Positions 1 through 8,134 of a stretch of DNA of 64,000 nt are shown here, one piece after another (the stretch's first letter is position 1; every line of letters begins with the position of its first letter). The stretch lies in NCBI GenBank assembly GCA_022844205.1, contig JALHMF010000008.1:79683-143682 (forward strand), written 5' to 3'. The notes beneath the pieces are model-generated. The model saw only the letters and a list, made by a program, of their open reading frames with translations. It ran no database searches and was not told the origin of the DNA. The position numbers and the translations under genes are program-made. This DNA comes from Xanthobacteraceae bacterium. GTDB lineage: Bacteria; Pseudomonadota; Alphaproteobacteria; Rhizobiales; Xanthobacteraceae.

Positions 1-36
1 CCTGTTTCACATTGCTTGGATTGCCCCGCTTGCCTA

Positions 37-1080
37 TCAGCGTACTGGCGGTGCGTACTGCAAGCCACCTTTGCTCCAAAGTCGGTTCTGGCCGCGGTCG
101 ATGCCGAGCTTGGAACCTGCACCCACATTACGGTCAAAAGCCTCGCCGTAATTGCCGACGAGTTTCACGATGCGCACGATCCAGTCGTTGGTCAGGCCAA
201 CGCCTTCGCCGAAGCTGCCTTCCACACCGAGCAGGCGCTTCACTTCCGGATTGGCGGACTTCAGCATCTCATCCACGTTCTTGGAATTCACGCCGTATTC
301 CTCGGCATTGATCATCGCGTAGAGCGTCCACTTCACGACATCTAACCAGCGGTCGTCGCCGTGGCGAACGAGCGGCCCGAGCGGCTCCTTGGAGATCACC
401 TCCGGCAGGATGATGTGCTCTTCCTGCTTCGCGAGCTTCAGCTTCAGCGCATAGAGCTGGGACACGTCGCTGGTAAAGGTGTCGCAACGGCCAGCTTCGT
501 AGGCTTTTAGCGCCTCGTCGGCGGTCGCGAAGGCGACGACTTCGTACTTCATGTTACGGCTGCGGAAGAAGTCTGCGACGTTCAGCTCGGTCGTGGTGCC
601 GGTCTGGGTGCAGACCGACGCGCCGGACAATTCAAGCGCGGAGGAAACCTTCAGCGACTTGCGGCCCATGAAACCCTGGCCGTCAAAATAGATGATGCCC
701 GCGAAATTCAGGCCGAGCGAGGTGTCGCGCGACATCGTCCAGGTGGTGTTGCGGGAGAGCACATCCACTTCGCCTGATTGCAGGGCCGTGAAGCGGTCCT
801 TGGCGGTCAGCGGGGAATAGCGGACCTTGGTGGGATCATTGAAGATCGCCGCCGCCACCGCGCGGCAGAGATCGACGTCCAGGCCAGTCCAGTTGCCCTT
901 GTCATCCGGCGTCGAAAAACCCGGCAATCCCTGGCTAACCCCGCACTGGAGAAAGCCTTTGTCCTTCACCTGATCCAGGGTGCTTTTTGCTTTGCCGGCC
1001 TCGGGAGCTTGAGCGGCCACGCCGAACGTCACAAAGGCTAGACCGACTACGATTAGGCCAGTGGAGATAAATTTTTTCAT
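37..1080 (-). CDS. aapJ: General L-amino acid ABC transporter, periplasmic binding protein (AapJ)
   Basis: Binds amino acids in the periplasm and delivers them to an AapQMP-type importer. The protein (347 aa from this start) opens with MKKF, a hydrophobic stretch and an AQA-type cleavage region, i.e. a Sec signal peptide. The mature part is a family 3 solute-binding fold: the segment LDVDLCRAVAAA, then CTQTGTTTE, and a C-terminal GIDRGQNRLW motif characteristic of AapJ. Length fits the family (about 340 aa). An in-frame ATG lies 4 codons upstream (1092) but abuts the purine-rich GAGG, so 1080 is preferred. The permease and ATPase genes would lie to the left, outside the window. Family assignment is firm; substrate range is inferred. 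Confidence 0.9.
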   Translation of the reverse strand: MKKFISTGLIVVGLAFVTFGVAAQAPEAGKAKSTLDQVKDKGFLQCGVSQGLPGFSTPDDKGNWTGLDVDLCRAVAAAIFNDPTKVRYSPLTAKDRFTALQSGEVDVLSRNTTWTMSRDTSLGLNFAGIIYFDGQGFMGRKSLKVSSALELSGASVCTQTGTTTELNVADFFRSRNMKYEVVAFATADEALKAYEAGRCDTFTSDVSQLYALKLKLAKQEEHIILPEVISKEPLGPLVRHGDDRWLDVVKWTLYAMINAEEYGVNSKNVDEMLKSANPEVKRLLGVEGSFGEGVGLTNDWIVRIVKLVGNYGEAFDRNVGAGSKLGIDRGQNRLWSKGGLQYAPPVR

Positions 1081-1255
1081 GACAGGACTCATCCTCGTCT
1101 AAGCGGACCAACTTGGGAAATTTAAGAAAGTGCGGCCACCCACAATGCCGTTTCTCATTTATTACAGGCCAAACATCCTTTACGGTCAAGTGCTTGCCTT
1201 GGCTGCCTTGACGCATTTCCGGTGGAATGTCTTATCGGGAAATAGCGGAGTGCCC

Positions 1256-2443
1256 ATGAAGAAGCGCGACAAGAACTCGCCACGGCGCAAATTCCGTCCC
1301 GCGACCGAAGTGGTGCTCGCCGGACGCGATCCCTTCCAGTTCGAAGGTTTCGTGAATACGCCGATTTACCGTGGTTCTACTGTGCTCGCACCGACCGTTG
1401 CCGATTATCTCGGCAAGTCGATGCGTTATGTGTATGGGCGGCGCGGCACGCCGACAACGGACTCCCTCGCCGAAGCCATCAGCGGGCTTGAAGGAAGTGC
1501 AGGCACCGCGCTGACGCCATCCGGCCTGTCGGCGATCGCGACCGCGCTGCTGTCCGTCATGCGTGCGGGCGGACATCTGCTCGTCACGGACTCGGCTTAC
1601 GGGCCAACCCGGCATTTCTGCGAGACAATTCTCAAATCGTTCGGCGTCGAAACCACCTATTTCGATCCGCGCATCGGCGATGGCATCAAGGCGCTCTTCA
1701 AGGAAAACACCTGCGCGGTGTTTCTGGAATCACCGGGCTCACTCACCTTTGAAATGCAGGACGTTCCGGCCATCGCGAAGCAGGCGAAGGCGCGCGGCAT
1801 CGCGGTGCTGATGGACAATACCTGGGCCACACCTATTTATTTTCGTCCACTCGAACACGGCGTGGATATTTCGATTCAGGCCGGCACAAAATATCTCGGC
1901 GGGCACGCGGACGTAAACCTCGGAACGATTGCGGCGAACGCGGAGTATTTCCCGCGCGTGAAAGAAACCAACGGCTCTCTCGGCATCAATCCCGGACCGG
2001 AAGACGTATTTCTCTCGCTGCGCGGGCTTCGCACGCTCGCCGTGCGGCTGGAGCGGCATATGGAGTCTGGATTGACGATCGCGAAATGGCTTTCCAAGCG
2101 CCGGGAAGTCGCGAGCGTTTTGCACCCTGCTCTTGCCTCGCATCCCGATCACAAAATCTGGAAGCGGGATTTTTCCGGTGCGTGCGGTTTGTTCAGTATC
2201 GTTTTGAAGGATTATCCGAAAGCGGCCGTCTCGCACTTCGTCGAAGGCCTGGAACTGTTCGGCATTGGCGCGTCATGGGGAGGCTATGAAAGCCTCGCAA
2301 TCCCCTTCGACTGCACGAAACTCCGCACCGCGACGAAATGGAATCCGGGCGGCCCGGCCGTGCGGCTGCATATCGGCCTGGAAGATCCGGACGATCTGAT
2401 CGCGGATCTGGAGGCAGGTCTCAAGCTGCTTTCCGCTTCCTGA
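1256..2443 (+). CDS. metC: Cystathionine beta-lyase (PLP-dependent)
   Basis: Cys/Met metabolism PLP enzyme of about 395 aa, cleaving cystathionine to homocysteine, pyruvate and ammonia in methionine synthesis. Seen: an N-terminal GFVNTPIYRGST segment, YVYGRRGTPTTD typical of the MetC branch, LMDNTWATP with the PLP-contacting Asp, and SIQAGTKYLGGH where the Lys should form the Schiff base. The reading frame is open 42 codons further upstream, but ATG 1256 (MKKRDK) gives the usual family length. It is divergent from aapJ and converges with the LAB_N gene, the 3' ends overlapping by 23 bp. Related gamma-lyases are an alternative, but the motif set favours MetC. Confidence 0.88.
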   Translation: MKKRDKNSPRRKFRPATEVVLAGRDPFQFEGFVNTPIYRGSTVLAPTVADYLGKSMRYVYGRRGTPTTDSLAEAISGLEGSAGTALTPSGLSAIATALLSVMRAGGHLLVTDSAYGPTRHFCETILKSFGVETTYFDPRIGDGIKALFKENTCAVFLESPGSLTFEMQDVPAIAKQAKARGIAVLMDNTWATPIYFRPLEHGVDISIQAGTKYLGGHADVNLGTIAANAEYFPRVKETNGSLGINPGPEDVFLSLRGLRTLAVRLERHMESGLTIAKWLSKRREVASVLHPALASHPDHKIWKRDFSGACGLFSIVLKDYPKAAVSHFVEGLELFGIGASWGGYESLAIPFDCTKLRTATKWNPGGPAVRLHIGLEDPDDLIADLEAGLKLLSAS

Positions 2444-2804
2444 CTTTCGCGGCTTTTGCCTTCGATTTCGTTTTTCCCGAGCTTTTGAAATAACCGAGGT
2501 CGCGCAGTTCGAAGAAAAGATTGCGCGCATAGACGAACACGCCGAACCCCTGCCCCGCGATGAACACCGGGTCCTTGCGGTGAAGCGCGTAGAGCAGCAA
2601 CAGCACGCCGCCCCCGATTGAGAAAAACCAGAAGGCGATCGGGATCACCATCTTCCCCTGTCGCTCGCTCGCCAGCCATTGGACCAGGAAACGGCCGGTG
2701 AAGAGGATCTGCGCGACGAAGCCGAGCACGATCCACCAGTCGAGCTGCGTTATAAAAACTTCGTGCAGGTAATCGCCAACGGCGCGTTGCAGATTAATCA
2801 GCAT
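2421..2804 (-). CDS. Lipid A biosynthesis N-terminal domain (LAB_N) membrane protein
   Basis: Small integral membrane protein of 127 aa with about three hydrophobic segments. The pattern WWIVLGFVAQILFTGRFLVQ followed by WLASER and a hydrophobic IPIAFWFFSIGGG block is the LAB_N domain (PF07578) found beside lipid A or polyprenyl-linked sugar transferases. The tail is very basic (KSKAKAAK...RKRK). ATG 2804 is 9 nt after GGAGG; the alternative TTG at 2813 touches the ribosome site. Last gene of a minus-strand trio, overlapping the GT2 gene by 11 bp. Its biochemical activity is not established; a role in flipping or modifying lipid-linked sugars is inferred from context. Confidence 0.82.
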   Translation of the reverse strand: MLINLQRAVGDYLHEVFITQLDWWIVLGFVAQILFTGRFLVQWLASERQGKMVIPIAFWFFSIGGGVLLLLYALHRKDPVFIAGQGFGVFVYARNLFFELRDLGYFKSSGKTKSKAKAAKVRKRKAA

Positions 2805-3549
2805 CTCGCGCAACCTCCATTACTTCAGGCACACGGCGGCGCCGTCTGATAAGCCAGAACACACCTGCCAGATCGACGATACCGATCCACAGCCGGCCCC
2901 ACATCCCATAGTGACTGCGCCCGTGCAGGCGAGGACGATCAACGACATCGACATAGCGGATTTCGAGACCCTCGCGCCGAACCAGCGCTGGCGTAAAGCG
3001 ATGCAGCGCGTCGAAATACGGCAGGGAGATGTAAGTTTCACGACGCATCGCCTTCAGGCCGCAACCGGTATCGCGGGTATCGTCTCGCAGCACGAAGGCG
3101 CGGACGGCATTGGCGATATTCGACTGGAAGCGCTTAAAAGCGCCCTTGCGGCTGGTGCGACGGCCATTGACGAGGCCAACCAGCACCCCACCAGCTTTCA
3201 ACTCGTCGAGCAGCTTCGGAATGAACGCCGGATCGTTCTGCCCGTCGCCGTCGATGGTGACGATCACCGGTGCTCGCGCCGCTAAAACGCCGCTGCGGAT
3301 GGCGGCCGACTGGCCGCAGCTTCGCGCATGTTTCAGTTGCCGAAGCCAGGGCCTCGTCTTTGCGAGTTTCCAAAGAACTTCGCCGGTATCGTCGGAGGAT
3401 CCGTCGTTCACGAACACGACTTCAAATGTTTCACCGCCGCTCATTGCTGCGGCGATTTCATCCGCAAGCGCCGTCACGTTCCCCGATTCATTGTGCACCG
3501 GCACGATGACGGAAACGGCGGGGGTGTTTGCGGAATCCGGTCTGGACAA
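2794..3549 (-). CDS. Family 2 glycosyltransferase (ArnC/dolichol-phosphate-mannose-synthase-like)
   Basis: GT-A fold glycosyltransferase of 251 aa that likely charges a polyprenyl phosphate with a sugar at the cytoplasmic face. Seen: SVIVPVHNESGN at the start of the fold, VFVNDGSSDDT, and DGDGQNDP carrying the metal-binding DxD. The C-terminal part has one hydrophobic segment (LWIGIVDLAGVFWLI), fewer than ArnC. The start is TTG at 3549, six bases after AGAGG. It sits between a GT39 gene and a LAB_N gene, the usual arrangement of a donor synthase, a GT-C transferase and an accessory membrane protein for lipid A or core modification. The sugar cannot be told from sequence. Confidence 0.85.
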   Translation of the reverse strand: MSRPDSANTPAVSVIVPVHNESGNVTALADEIAAAMSGGETFEVVFVNDGSSDDTGEVLWKLAKTRPWLRQLKHARSCGQSAAIRSGVLAARAPVIVTIDGDGQNDPAFIPKLLDELKAGGVLVGLVNGRRTSRKGAFKRFQSNIANAVRAFVLRDDTRDTGCGLKAMRRETYISLPYFDALHRFTPALVRREGLEIRYVDVVDRPRLHGRSHYGMWGRLWIGIVDLAGVFWLIRRRRRVPEVMEVARDAD

Positions 3550-3666
3550 AGCAACCTCTTGGACTGGCCGCAGAGCCTTGGCGCAATGGGTGGGGAAGGA
3601 GCCGCGTCTTACCCGGCAAATTGCGATGCTGCAAGCAGCGCCGCAATTTCATGTCTTCGCCTTTCG

Positions 3667-5364
3667 TCAGCCGCCCTCTTTCGCCGTAAGAACAAGGAAA
3701 GAAAGCCGCCGCATCCGCGTATAATCGAAGCCGTAAACGGCGCCGATACGCACCGTATTCAGGCCGATCGCAGCGGAACGGTCAGCGAATGCGCGTTCCT
3801 CGCGCTCCTCAATGAACACCACCCTGCATCCGCCAAGCCTGAGAAATTCAGCCGCGGCATCGCCACGCACGATGGCGGTATCGGCTCCACCCAGAAAGAA
3901 AAGGTTGGGTTGGGAATAGCCTGCCGACGCCAGTTTAGGATTGGGACACGGCGCGGTCTGCGCCGCCGCCACCAGTCTTGGCGCCAGTGCAAATCCCTGC
4001 ACGCGCGGGAGCACGGTATAAAGTGCGAGCGTATTCGCGAGAGCCGCGATCATCGCGAGCACGAGACCGTGCTCGACATTGCGGAACAGAAGCCGCCACC
4101 ACGCAAATGCACTGAAGCCGATCGCGACGAAAACCGCCGGCCAGAACGCCTTGCCGAATTTCCCTTCCAGCGAATAGGCGAGGAACACCGTCACCACCAT
4201 CGTGCCGATGGTGAAGACCGGCCACAGCACGCCGACCCCGCGCGTCCAGTTGTCGAGCACCGCCCGGCGCTCCAGCGCCAGCGCGATCAGGATCGCGACA
4301 CCGGGATAGAGCGGCAGCACATAATGCGGGAGCTTGGTGATGGCGAGTTCAAACAGGAGCCAGCCCGGCACGATCCACGCAATGAGAAAACGCACGCTCG
4401 GATCGAAGCGGTTGATCCAGCCGAATTTCGTAGCCATCGGGGCCAGCATCGCCATCGGCCAGAAACTAAACCAGAAGATCAGCCAGAAATATCCGGGCGG
4501 CGCCCAGATTCCTTCCGCCGGATCGAGGAAGCGGTCGATCAACTCGCGTCCTACGGATTGTCCAAGAAAATCTCCCTCCCCGCGCCAATAGACGGCGGCG
4601 AACCACGGGATCACGATCAGCACGAGCCACAGCACGCCCTGCACCGGCTTCAGCCGCCAGATCCACTCGCCTTCACGGTCGGTAACGACGAGCGCCATCA
4701 CCGTGAGCGCCACAATCAGCGACAGGATCGGTCCCTTCAAAAGAATCGACATGCCGATCGCGAGCCAGAACAGCAGAGCCGCCTTCCATTGATCGGCGTC
4801 CATCATCGGCAGGCCTCGGCTCAGATAGACGCGCCCGAGCAGCCCGAATGCAGCTACGGCACAAACAAGCAGCGATGCGTCCGTCGTTGCGATCCTCGCC
4901 TCCACGCCCATCAGCATGGAAGTCGCAAGGCCAAGTCCCGCGATCAGCGCATAACGGCGCGTCACGAAAACGAGTGCTGCCCAGTAAGTCAGAAATACTC
5001 CCGCGAAGCCCGCGACCAGCGACGGCACCCGATAAAAAACAATGTTGTCGCGGGCCTCGTCGAACCCGAGCGTTTCCGCGGCCCGCACGAAGCCCGCCTG
5101 AATCCAGTGAATGCCGACCGGCCGCTGGTAGCGCGGCGCGTCCTGAAAGCGGATGTCCACGTAATCGCCGCTCGCCATCATCTGCTTGGTCGCGTGCGCG
5201 TAGCGCGCTCCGTCACGGTTGGTAACGGGTAGAGAGGCGAAGCCCGGCAACAGGCAGATCAATGAAACTGCGAGGAGCACGAAAGCCGCTCGCCGGTGGC
5301 TGGAAGAAAGCCACGCAAGTGCAGTCTCGATCCGGCTGACAGGCTCGACCGAAAGCGTTCTCAT
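3667..5364 (-). CDS. Family 39 (ArnT-like) membrane glycosyltransferase
   Basis: Multi-spanning GT-C enzyme of 565 aa. The N-terminal part after TM1 holds NRDGARYAHATK, matching the DEARY-type periplasmic acidic loop of ArnT/PMT enzymes, followed by the QRPVGIHW segment. About eleven hydrophobic segments follow, then a soluble C-terminal domain of roughly 120 aa. Expected reaction: transfer of a sugar from polyprenyl phosphate to an envelope acceptor (lipid A, core or protein). ATG 5364 has GAGG six bases upstream; ATG 5370 directly abuts it. First gene of the GT39-GT2-LAB_N unit. A long ORF on the opposite strand is a codon-bias shadow. Confidence 0.85.
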   Translation of the reverse strand: MRTLSVEPVSRIETALAWLSSSHRRAAFVLLAVSLICLLPGFASLPVTNRDGARYAHATKQMMASGDYVDIRFQDAPRYQRPVGIHWIQAGFVRAAETLGFDEARDNIVFYRVPSLVAGFAGVFLTYWAALVFVTRRYALIAGLGLATSMLMGVEARIATTDASLLVCAVAAFGLLGRVYLSRGLPMMDADQWKAALLFWLAIGMSILLKGPILSLIVALTVMALVVTDREGEWIWRLKPVQGVLWLVLIVIPWFAAVYWRGEGDFLGQSVGRELIDRFLDPAEGIWAPPGYFWLIFWFSFWPMAMLAPMATKFGWINRFDPSVRFLIAWIVPGWLLFELAITKLPHYVLPLYPGVAILIALALERRAVLDNWTRGVGVLWPVFTIGTMVVTVFLAYSLEGKFGKAFWPAVFVAIGFSAFAWWRLLFRNVEHGLVLAMIAALANTLALYTVLPRVQGFALAPRLVAAAQTAPCPNPKLASAGYSQPNLFFLGGADTAIVRGDAAAEFLRLGGCRVVFIEEREERAFADRSAAIGLNTVRIGAVYGFDYTRMRRLSFLVLTAKEGG

Positions 5365-5688
5365 GCTCATCCTCGGAAATCCGCCAGTGCCGGAAACGCG
5401 CGGAAACTAGCAGAAATAGGGATTTAAGTGCTTCATCGATTTCTACAATAACATCAATGCTTTAATGATGACCAAAAATTCCATCGCGGGAGCCCATCGC
5501 ATTATCGGAAACTCCGCTGCACCAATGACCGCACAGCAAACGTTGTGAACAGAATGGATCGCGACGATTTTTCCCGTCCGGTTTTGTTTGGCGAACCGGG
5601 ATTCGCACGCTAAGAATTGTTAAGGGGATCAACCCAGAGAATTTCGCGGGACCAGATATTCGTAAGAATACTGTGCCGGGGGAGCGAA
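5365..5688. other. Intergenic region upstream of the mrp operon
   Basis: About 320 bp between the divergent GT39 gene and mrpE. It is more AT-rich than its surroundings and must carry both promoters. No convincing -35/-10 pair, terminator or small ORF was identified by eye. The GGGGGAG motif at its right edge is the ribosome site of mrpE. Confidence 0.5.
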
Positions 5689-6162
5689 ATGCGTTACGTC
5701 AGTCTTGGCCTGCTGCTGTTCGGTTTTTGGCTAGCGCTCTCCGGGCATTACACGGCGTTCCTCATCACCATCGGCGCTCTGAGCACGCTATTCTGCGTCG
5801 CCGTCGCGCGCCGCGCGAACGCTCTCGATGACGAAGGCCAGCCGGTTCATCTCTTCTTCGGCACCCTCACCTATTACCCATGGCTGATGTGGGAGATCGC
5901 CAAGTCCGGTTGGACCGTGACCAAGATCATTTTGAATCCGCGGCTGCCGATCTCGCCCACGATGATCAAGGTTCGCGCCGGCCAGAAGACCGCGGCGGGC
6001 ATCGCCACCTACGCCAACTCCATCACGCTGACGCCGGGCACGATGACGGTCGGCGTCGATGGCCATGACCTGACCGTTCATGCGCTCGTCCGCGAAGGCG
6101 CCCTCGACCTCAAGGAAGGCGGCATGGATCGCCGCGTCCGCCGGTTCGAGAAAGGGCTCTGA
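5689..6162 (+). CDS. mrpE: Mrp-type Na+/H+ antiporter subunit E
   Basis: Membrane protein of 157 aa, MrpE/MnhE family (PF01899). It starts with a hydrophobic pair (RYVSLGLLLFGFWLALSGHY) and continues with the conserved soluble end containing TPGTMTVGVDG, a hallmark of MrpE. ATG 5689 follows GGGGGAG at seven bases; the open frame begins upstream at 5617 without a ribosome site. First gene of a tightly packed operon in which most junctions overlap. Order E-F-G-(A C-terminal part)-B-C-D differs from the classical mrpABCDEFG. Confidence 0.92.
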   Translation: MRYVSLGLLLFGFWLALSGHYTAFLITIGALSTLFCVAVARRANALDDEGQPVHLFFGTLTYYPWLMWEIAKSGWTVTKIILNPRLPISPTMIKVRAGQKTAAGIATYANSITLTPGTMTVGVDGHDLTVHALVREGALDLKEGGMDRRVRRFEKGL

Positions 6163-6443
6163 TGTTCGTTGCCGCAACCCTCGCTATCCTGGCTGCCATG
6201 GCGCTCGCTGTCGTGCGCGCGATCAAGGGGCCGACGGTGTTCGACCGGGTGCTGGCCGGCAATTCCATGGGTTCGCTCGCTATTCTCTTGCTGGCGGCGG
6301 TCGGCTTCCTGACCGGCCGGCCGGAATTCCTCGACATCGGCCTCACCTACGGCCTTCTGAACCTGATCGGCACGCTGGCCGTGCTTCGCTTCTTCCGCCA
6401 CGGCGACCTCGCCTATGACCCCGGCACGAAACGGAGGCGCTGA
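6162..6443 (+). CDS. mrpF: Mrp-type antiporter subunit F
   Basis: Small three-helix membrane protein of 93 aa, MrpF/PhaF family (PF04066). The conserved RAIKGPTVFDRVLAGN motif between TM1 and TM2 is seen, as is GLLNLIGTLAVLRF in the last helix. Its start overlaps the mrpE stop (TGATG), indicating translational coupling. Mrp subunits act as a hetero-oligomer in the inner membrane exchanging Na+ (or K+) for H+. Confidence 0.92.
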   Translation: MFVAATLAILAAMALAVVRAIKGPTVFDRVLAGNSMGSLAILLLAAVGFLTGRPEFLDIGLTYGLLNLIGTLAVLRFFRHGDLAYDPGTKRRR

Positions 6444-6805
6444 TGCAGATGGCCATGGAAATCGCAAGCTGGGCGCTGATCCTCTCCGGATCGTTCTTCG
6501 TGGTCGTGGGCATGGTCGGGCTCGTGCGCATGCCGGAACTGTACACGCGCATGCATGCGGCCAGCGTCACCGACACGCTCGGCGCGGGCCTGCTGATTTT
6601 CGGCATGATGCTGCAGGCGGGACTCAGCCTGGTCACGCTGAAACTGGTGTTCCTGCTCGCTCTCTACATTTTTACGGCTCCCGTCGTGACGCACGCGCTT
6701 GCCCGCGCCGCGCTGCATGAGGATGTGAAGCCGCTGCTCGGAAGACTTCGCGCGCCGACGCTACTGACCAGACGCAGCAAGGTTAAAAGCGGGAGGCGGT
6801 CATAG
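6443..6805 (+). CDS. mrpG: Mrp-type antiporter subunit G
   Basis: Membrane protein of 120 aa, MrpG/PhaG family (PF03334). The conserved block VGLVRMPELYTRMHAAS is present, followed by two further hydrophobic helices and a basic tail. Start ATG overlaps the mrpF stop. Two in-frame ATGs follow within six codons and cannot be excluded as the initiator. Confidence 0.92.
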   Translation: MQMAMEIASWALILSGSFFVVVGMVGLVRMPELYTRMHAASVTDTLGAGLLIFGMMLQAGLSLVTLKLVFLLALYIFTAPVVTHALARAALHEDVKPLLGRLRAPTLLTRRSKVKSGRRS

Positions 6806-6819
6806 AGTCGCTCGTCAAC

Positions 6820-7353
6820 ATGATTCTGCTCACGCTGATGGCGATCGTAGTGATCGCCATCGTGACGCAACGCAGCCTGTTCGGGGTCGTCATCCTTTCC
6901 GGCGCCTACAGCTTCCTGATGGCGAGCGTGCTCATAGTCTATGATGCCGTCGACGTGGCCATGACCGAGGCTTCCGTGGGTGCCGGCGTCTCCACCGTGG
7001 TGCTCCTCGGCACGCTGGCGCTGGTAAAGACGCGGGAAGCCCGCGCCGACGCGCGCCAGCCGCTTGCGCTATTCGTGGCGCTCGTAGTTGGCGCTGCCCT
7101 CGTCTGGGGCACGCTGCAACTTCCGTCCTTCGGCACCGCCGACGCCGTGATCCACAGGCACGTCGCGCCCTATTACCTGCAAAACGTGGTGCCGCAGACC
7201 AACGTGCCGAACGTCGTGACCGCCGTTCTGGCCGACTACCGCGGCTACGACACGCTCGGCGAAACCACCGTCATCTTTACTGCCGGCATCGGCGTCATGC
7301 TCTTGCTGCGCGGAGCGTGGCGACGCGCGCAGAGGAACAGGAAGGACGCATGA
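6820..7353 (+). CDS. Mrp/MBH-type antiporter subunit with DUF4040 (MrpA C-terminal equivalent, MbhD/MbhE-like)
   Basis: Protein of 177 aa corresponding to the C-terminal part of full-length MrpA (PF13244, DUF4040) plus an MbhE-like end, encoded here as a separate gene. Seen: YDAVDVAMTEASVGAGVST (the conserved TEA motif), then NVVTAVLADYRGYDTLGET, typical of MrpA C-termini and MbhE. ATG 6820 has no ribosome site close by. GGGAGG at 6791-6796 instead points to an in-frame ATA at 6802, overlapping the mrpG stop as ATAG. The listed start is the conservative choice. The next gene overlaps by 4 bp. Confidence 0.88.
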   Translation: MILLTLMAIVVIAIVTQRSLFGVVILSGAYSFLMASVLIVYDAVDVAMTEASVGAGVSTVVLLGTLALVKTREARADARQPLALFVALVVGAALVWGTLQLPSFGTADAVIHRHVAPYYLQNVVPQTNVPNVVTAVLADYRGYDTLGETTVIFTAGIGVMLLLRGAWRRAQRNRKDA

Positions 7354-7772
7354 AAGCCGACCTTATTCTCCGGATCGGCACCAAGCTGCTCCTGCCCTTC
7401 ATTCTATTGTTCGCGCTCTACGTGCAGTTCCACGGCGATTACGGCGCCGGCGGCGGCTTCCAGGCTGGCGTTATTTCCGCAGGCATGGTGATCCTGATCG
7501 GCATCACCTTCGGGCTTGAAACCGCCCAGCGCGTGGCGCCCAAGACGCTGGTCGAATTCATGGTCCCGCTCGGCGTCCTGATCTATGCCGGCACCGGCAT
7601 CGCCGGCATGCTCGCCGGCAAGAACTTTCTCGACTACTCGGTATTCTCGTCGTTCGCCCCCAAGGGACGCGAGCGCGGCATCCTGTTCGTCGAGCTTGGC
7701 GTGCTGGTCACGGTGTCTAGCACCATGATTGCGCTGTTCTACGCCTTCGTCGAACGGGGGCGGCCGCAATGA
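7350..7772 (+). CDS. mrpB: Mrp-type antiporter subunit B
   Basis: MnhB/MrpB domain protein (PF04039) of 140 aa. The motif YVQFHGDYGAGGGFQAGVI is the family signature, with GILFVELGVL further on, and four hydrophobic helices. ATG 7350 overlaps the preceding stop (ATGA), whereas the open frame extends 11 codons further without support. Positioned between the split MrpA C-terminus and MrpC, as in mbhF. Confidence 0.92.
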   Translation: MKADLILRIGTKLLLPFILLFALYVQFHGDYGAGGGFQAGVISAGMVILIGITFGLETAQRVAPKTLVEFMVPLGVLIYAGTGIAGMLAGKNFLDYSVFSSFAPKGRERGILFVELGVLVTVSSTMIALFYAFVERGRPQ

Positions 7773-8134
7773 AAGCGATCCAGACCTTCATCGATCACTA
7801 CAACTACTTCATCACGATCTTCCTGATGGTGGCGGGCCTCTACGTCGTGATCGCGCGCGGGAACATGGTGAAGAAGCTGATCGGCCTCTCCATCTTCCAG
7901 ACCTCGGTCTATCTGCTCTACATCGCACCCGGAAAAATCATCGGCGGCACCGCGCCCATCATCGATCCGGCCTTCAAGGTCTATTCCAACCCGCTGCCGC
8001 ACGTCCTGATCCTGACCGCCATCGTGGTCGGCGTCGCTACGCTGGCGCTCGGCCTTGCCCTCGTGGTCCGCATCAATGAGGCTTACGGCACCATCGAAGA
8101 AGACGAAATCTTCCGGCAGGACGGCGGGAAATGA
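7769..8134 (+). CDS. mrpC: Mrp-type antiporter subunit C (NuoK-like)
   Basis: NuoK-like small subunit of 121 aa with three helices: YFITIFLMVAGLYVVIARGN, a second containing LIGLSIFQTSVYLL, and a third with PHVLILTAIVVGVATLALGL. The last segment is the conserved HVLILTAIVV of MrpC. The start overlaps mrpB by ATGA and the stop overlaps the mrpD start. Homologous to complex I NuoK, which lines the proton path. Confidence 0.92.
   Translation: MKAIQTFIDHYNYFITIFLMVAGLYVVIARGNMVKKLIGLSIFQTSVYLLYIAPGKIIGGTAPIIDPAFKVYSNPLPHVLILTAIVVGVATLALGLALVVRINEAYGTIEEDEIFRQDGGK

Noticed and set aside
1093..1255. SAM-II riboswitch upstream of metC
   Set aside because: The conserved GCTAAA element and the expected stem pattern were not found.
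3328..5232. 634-codon open frame on the plus strand
   Set aside because: Exactly opposite the GT39 gene, rich in His, Arg and Asp, with no domain; a third-codon-position GC shadow.
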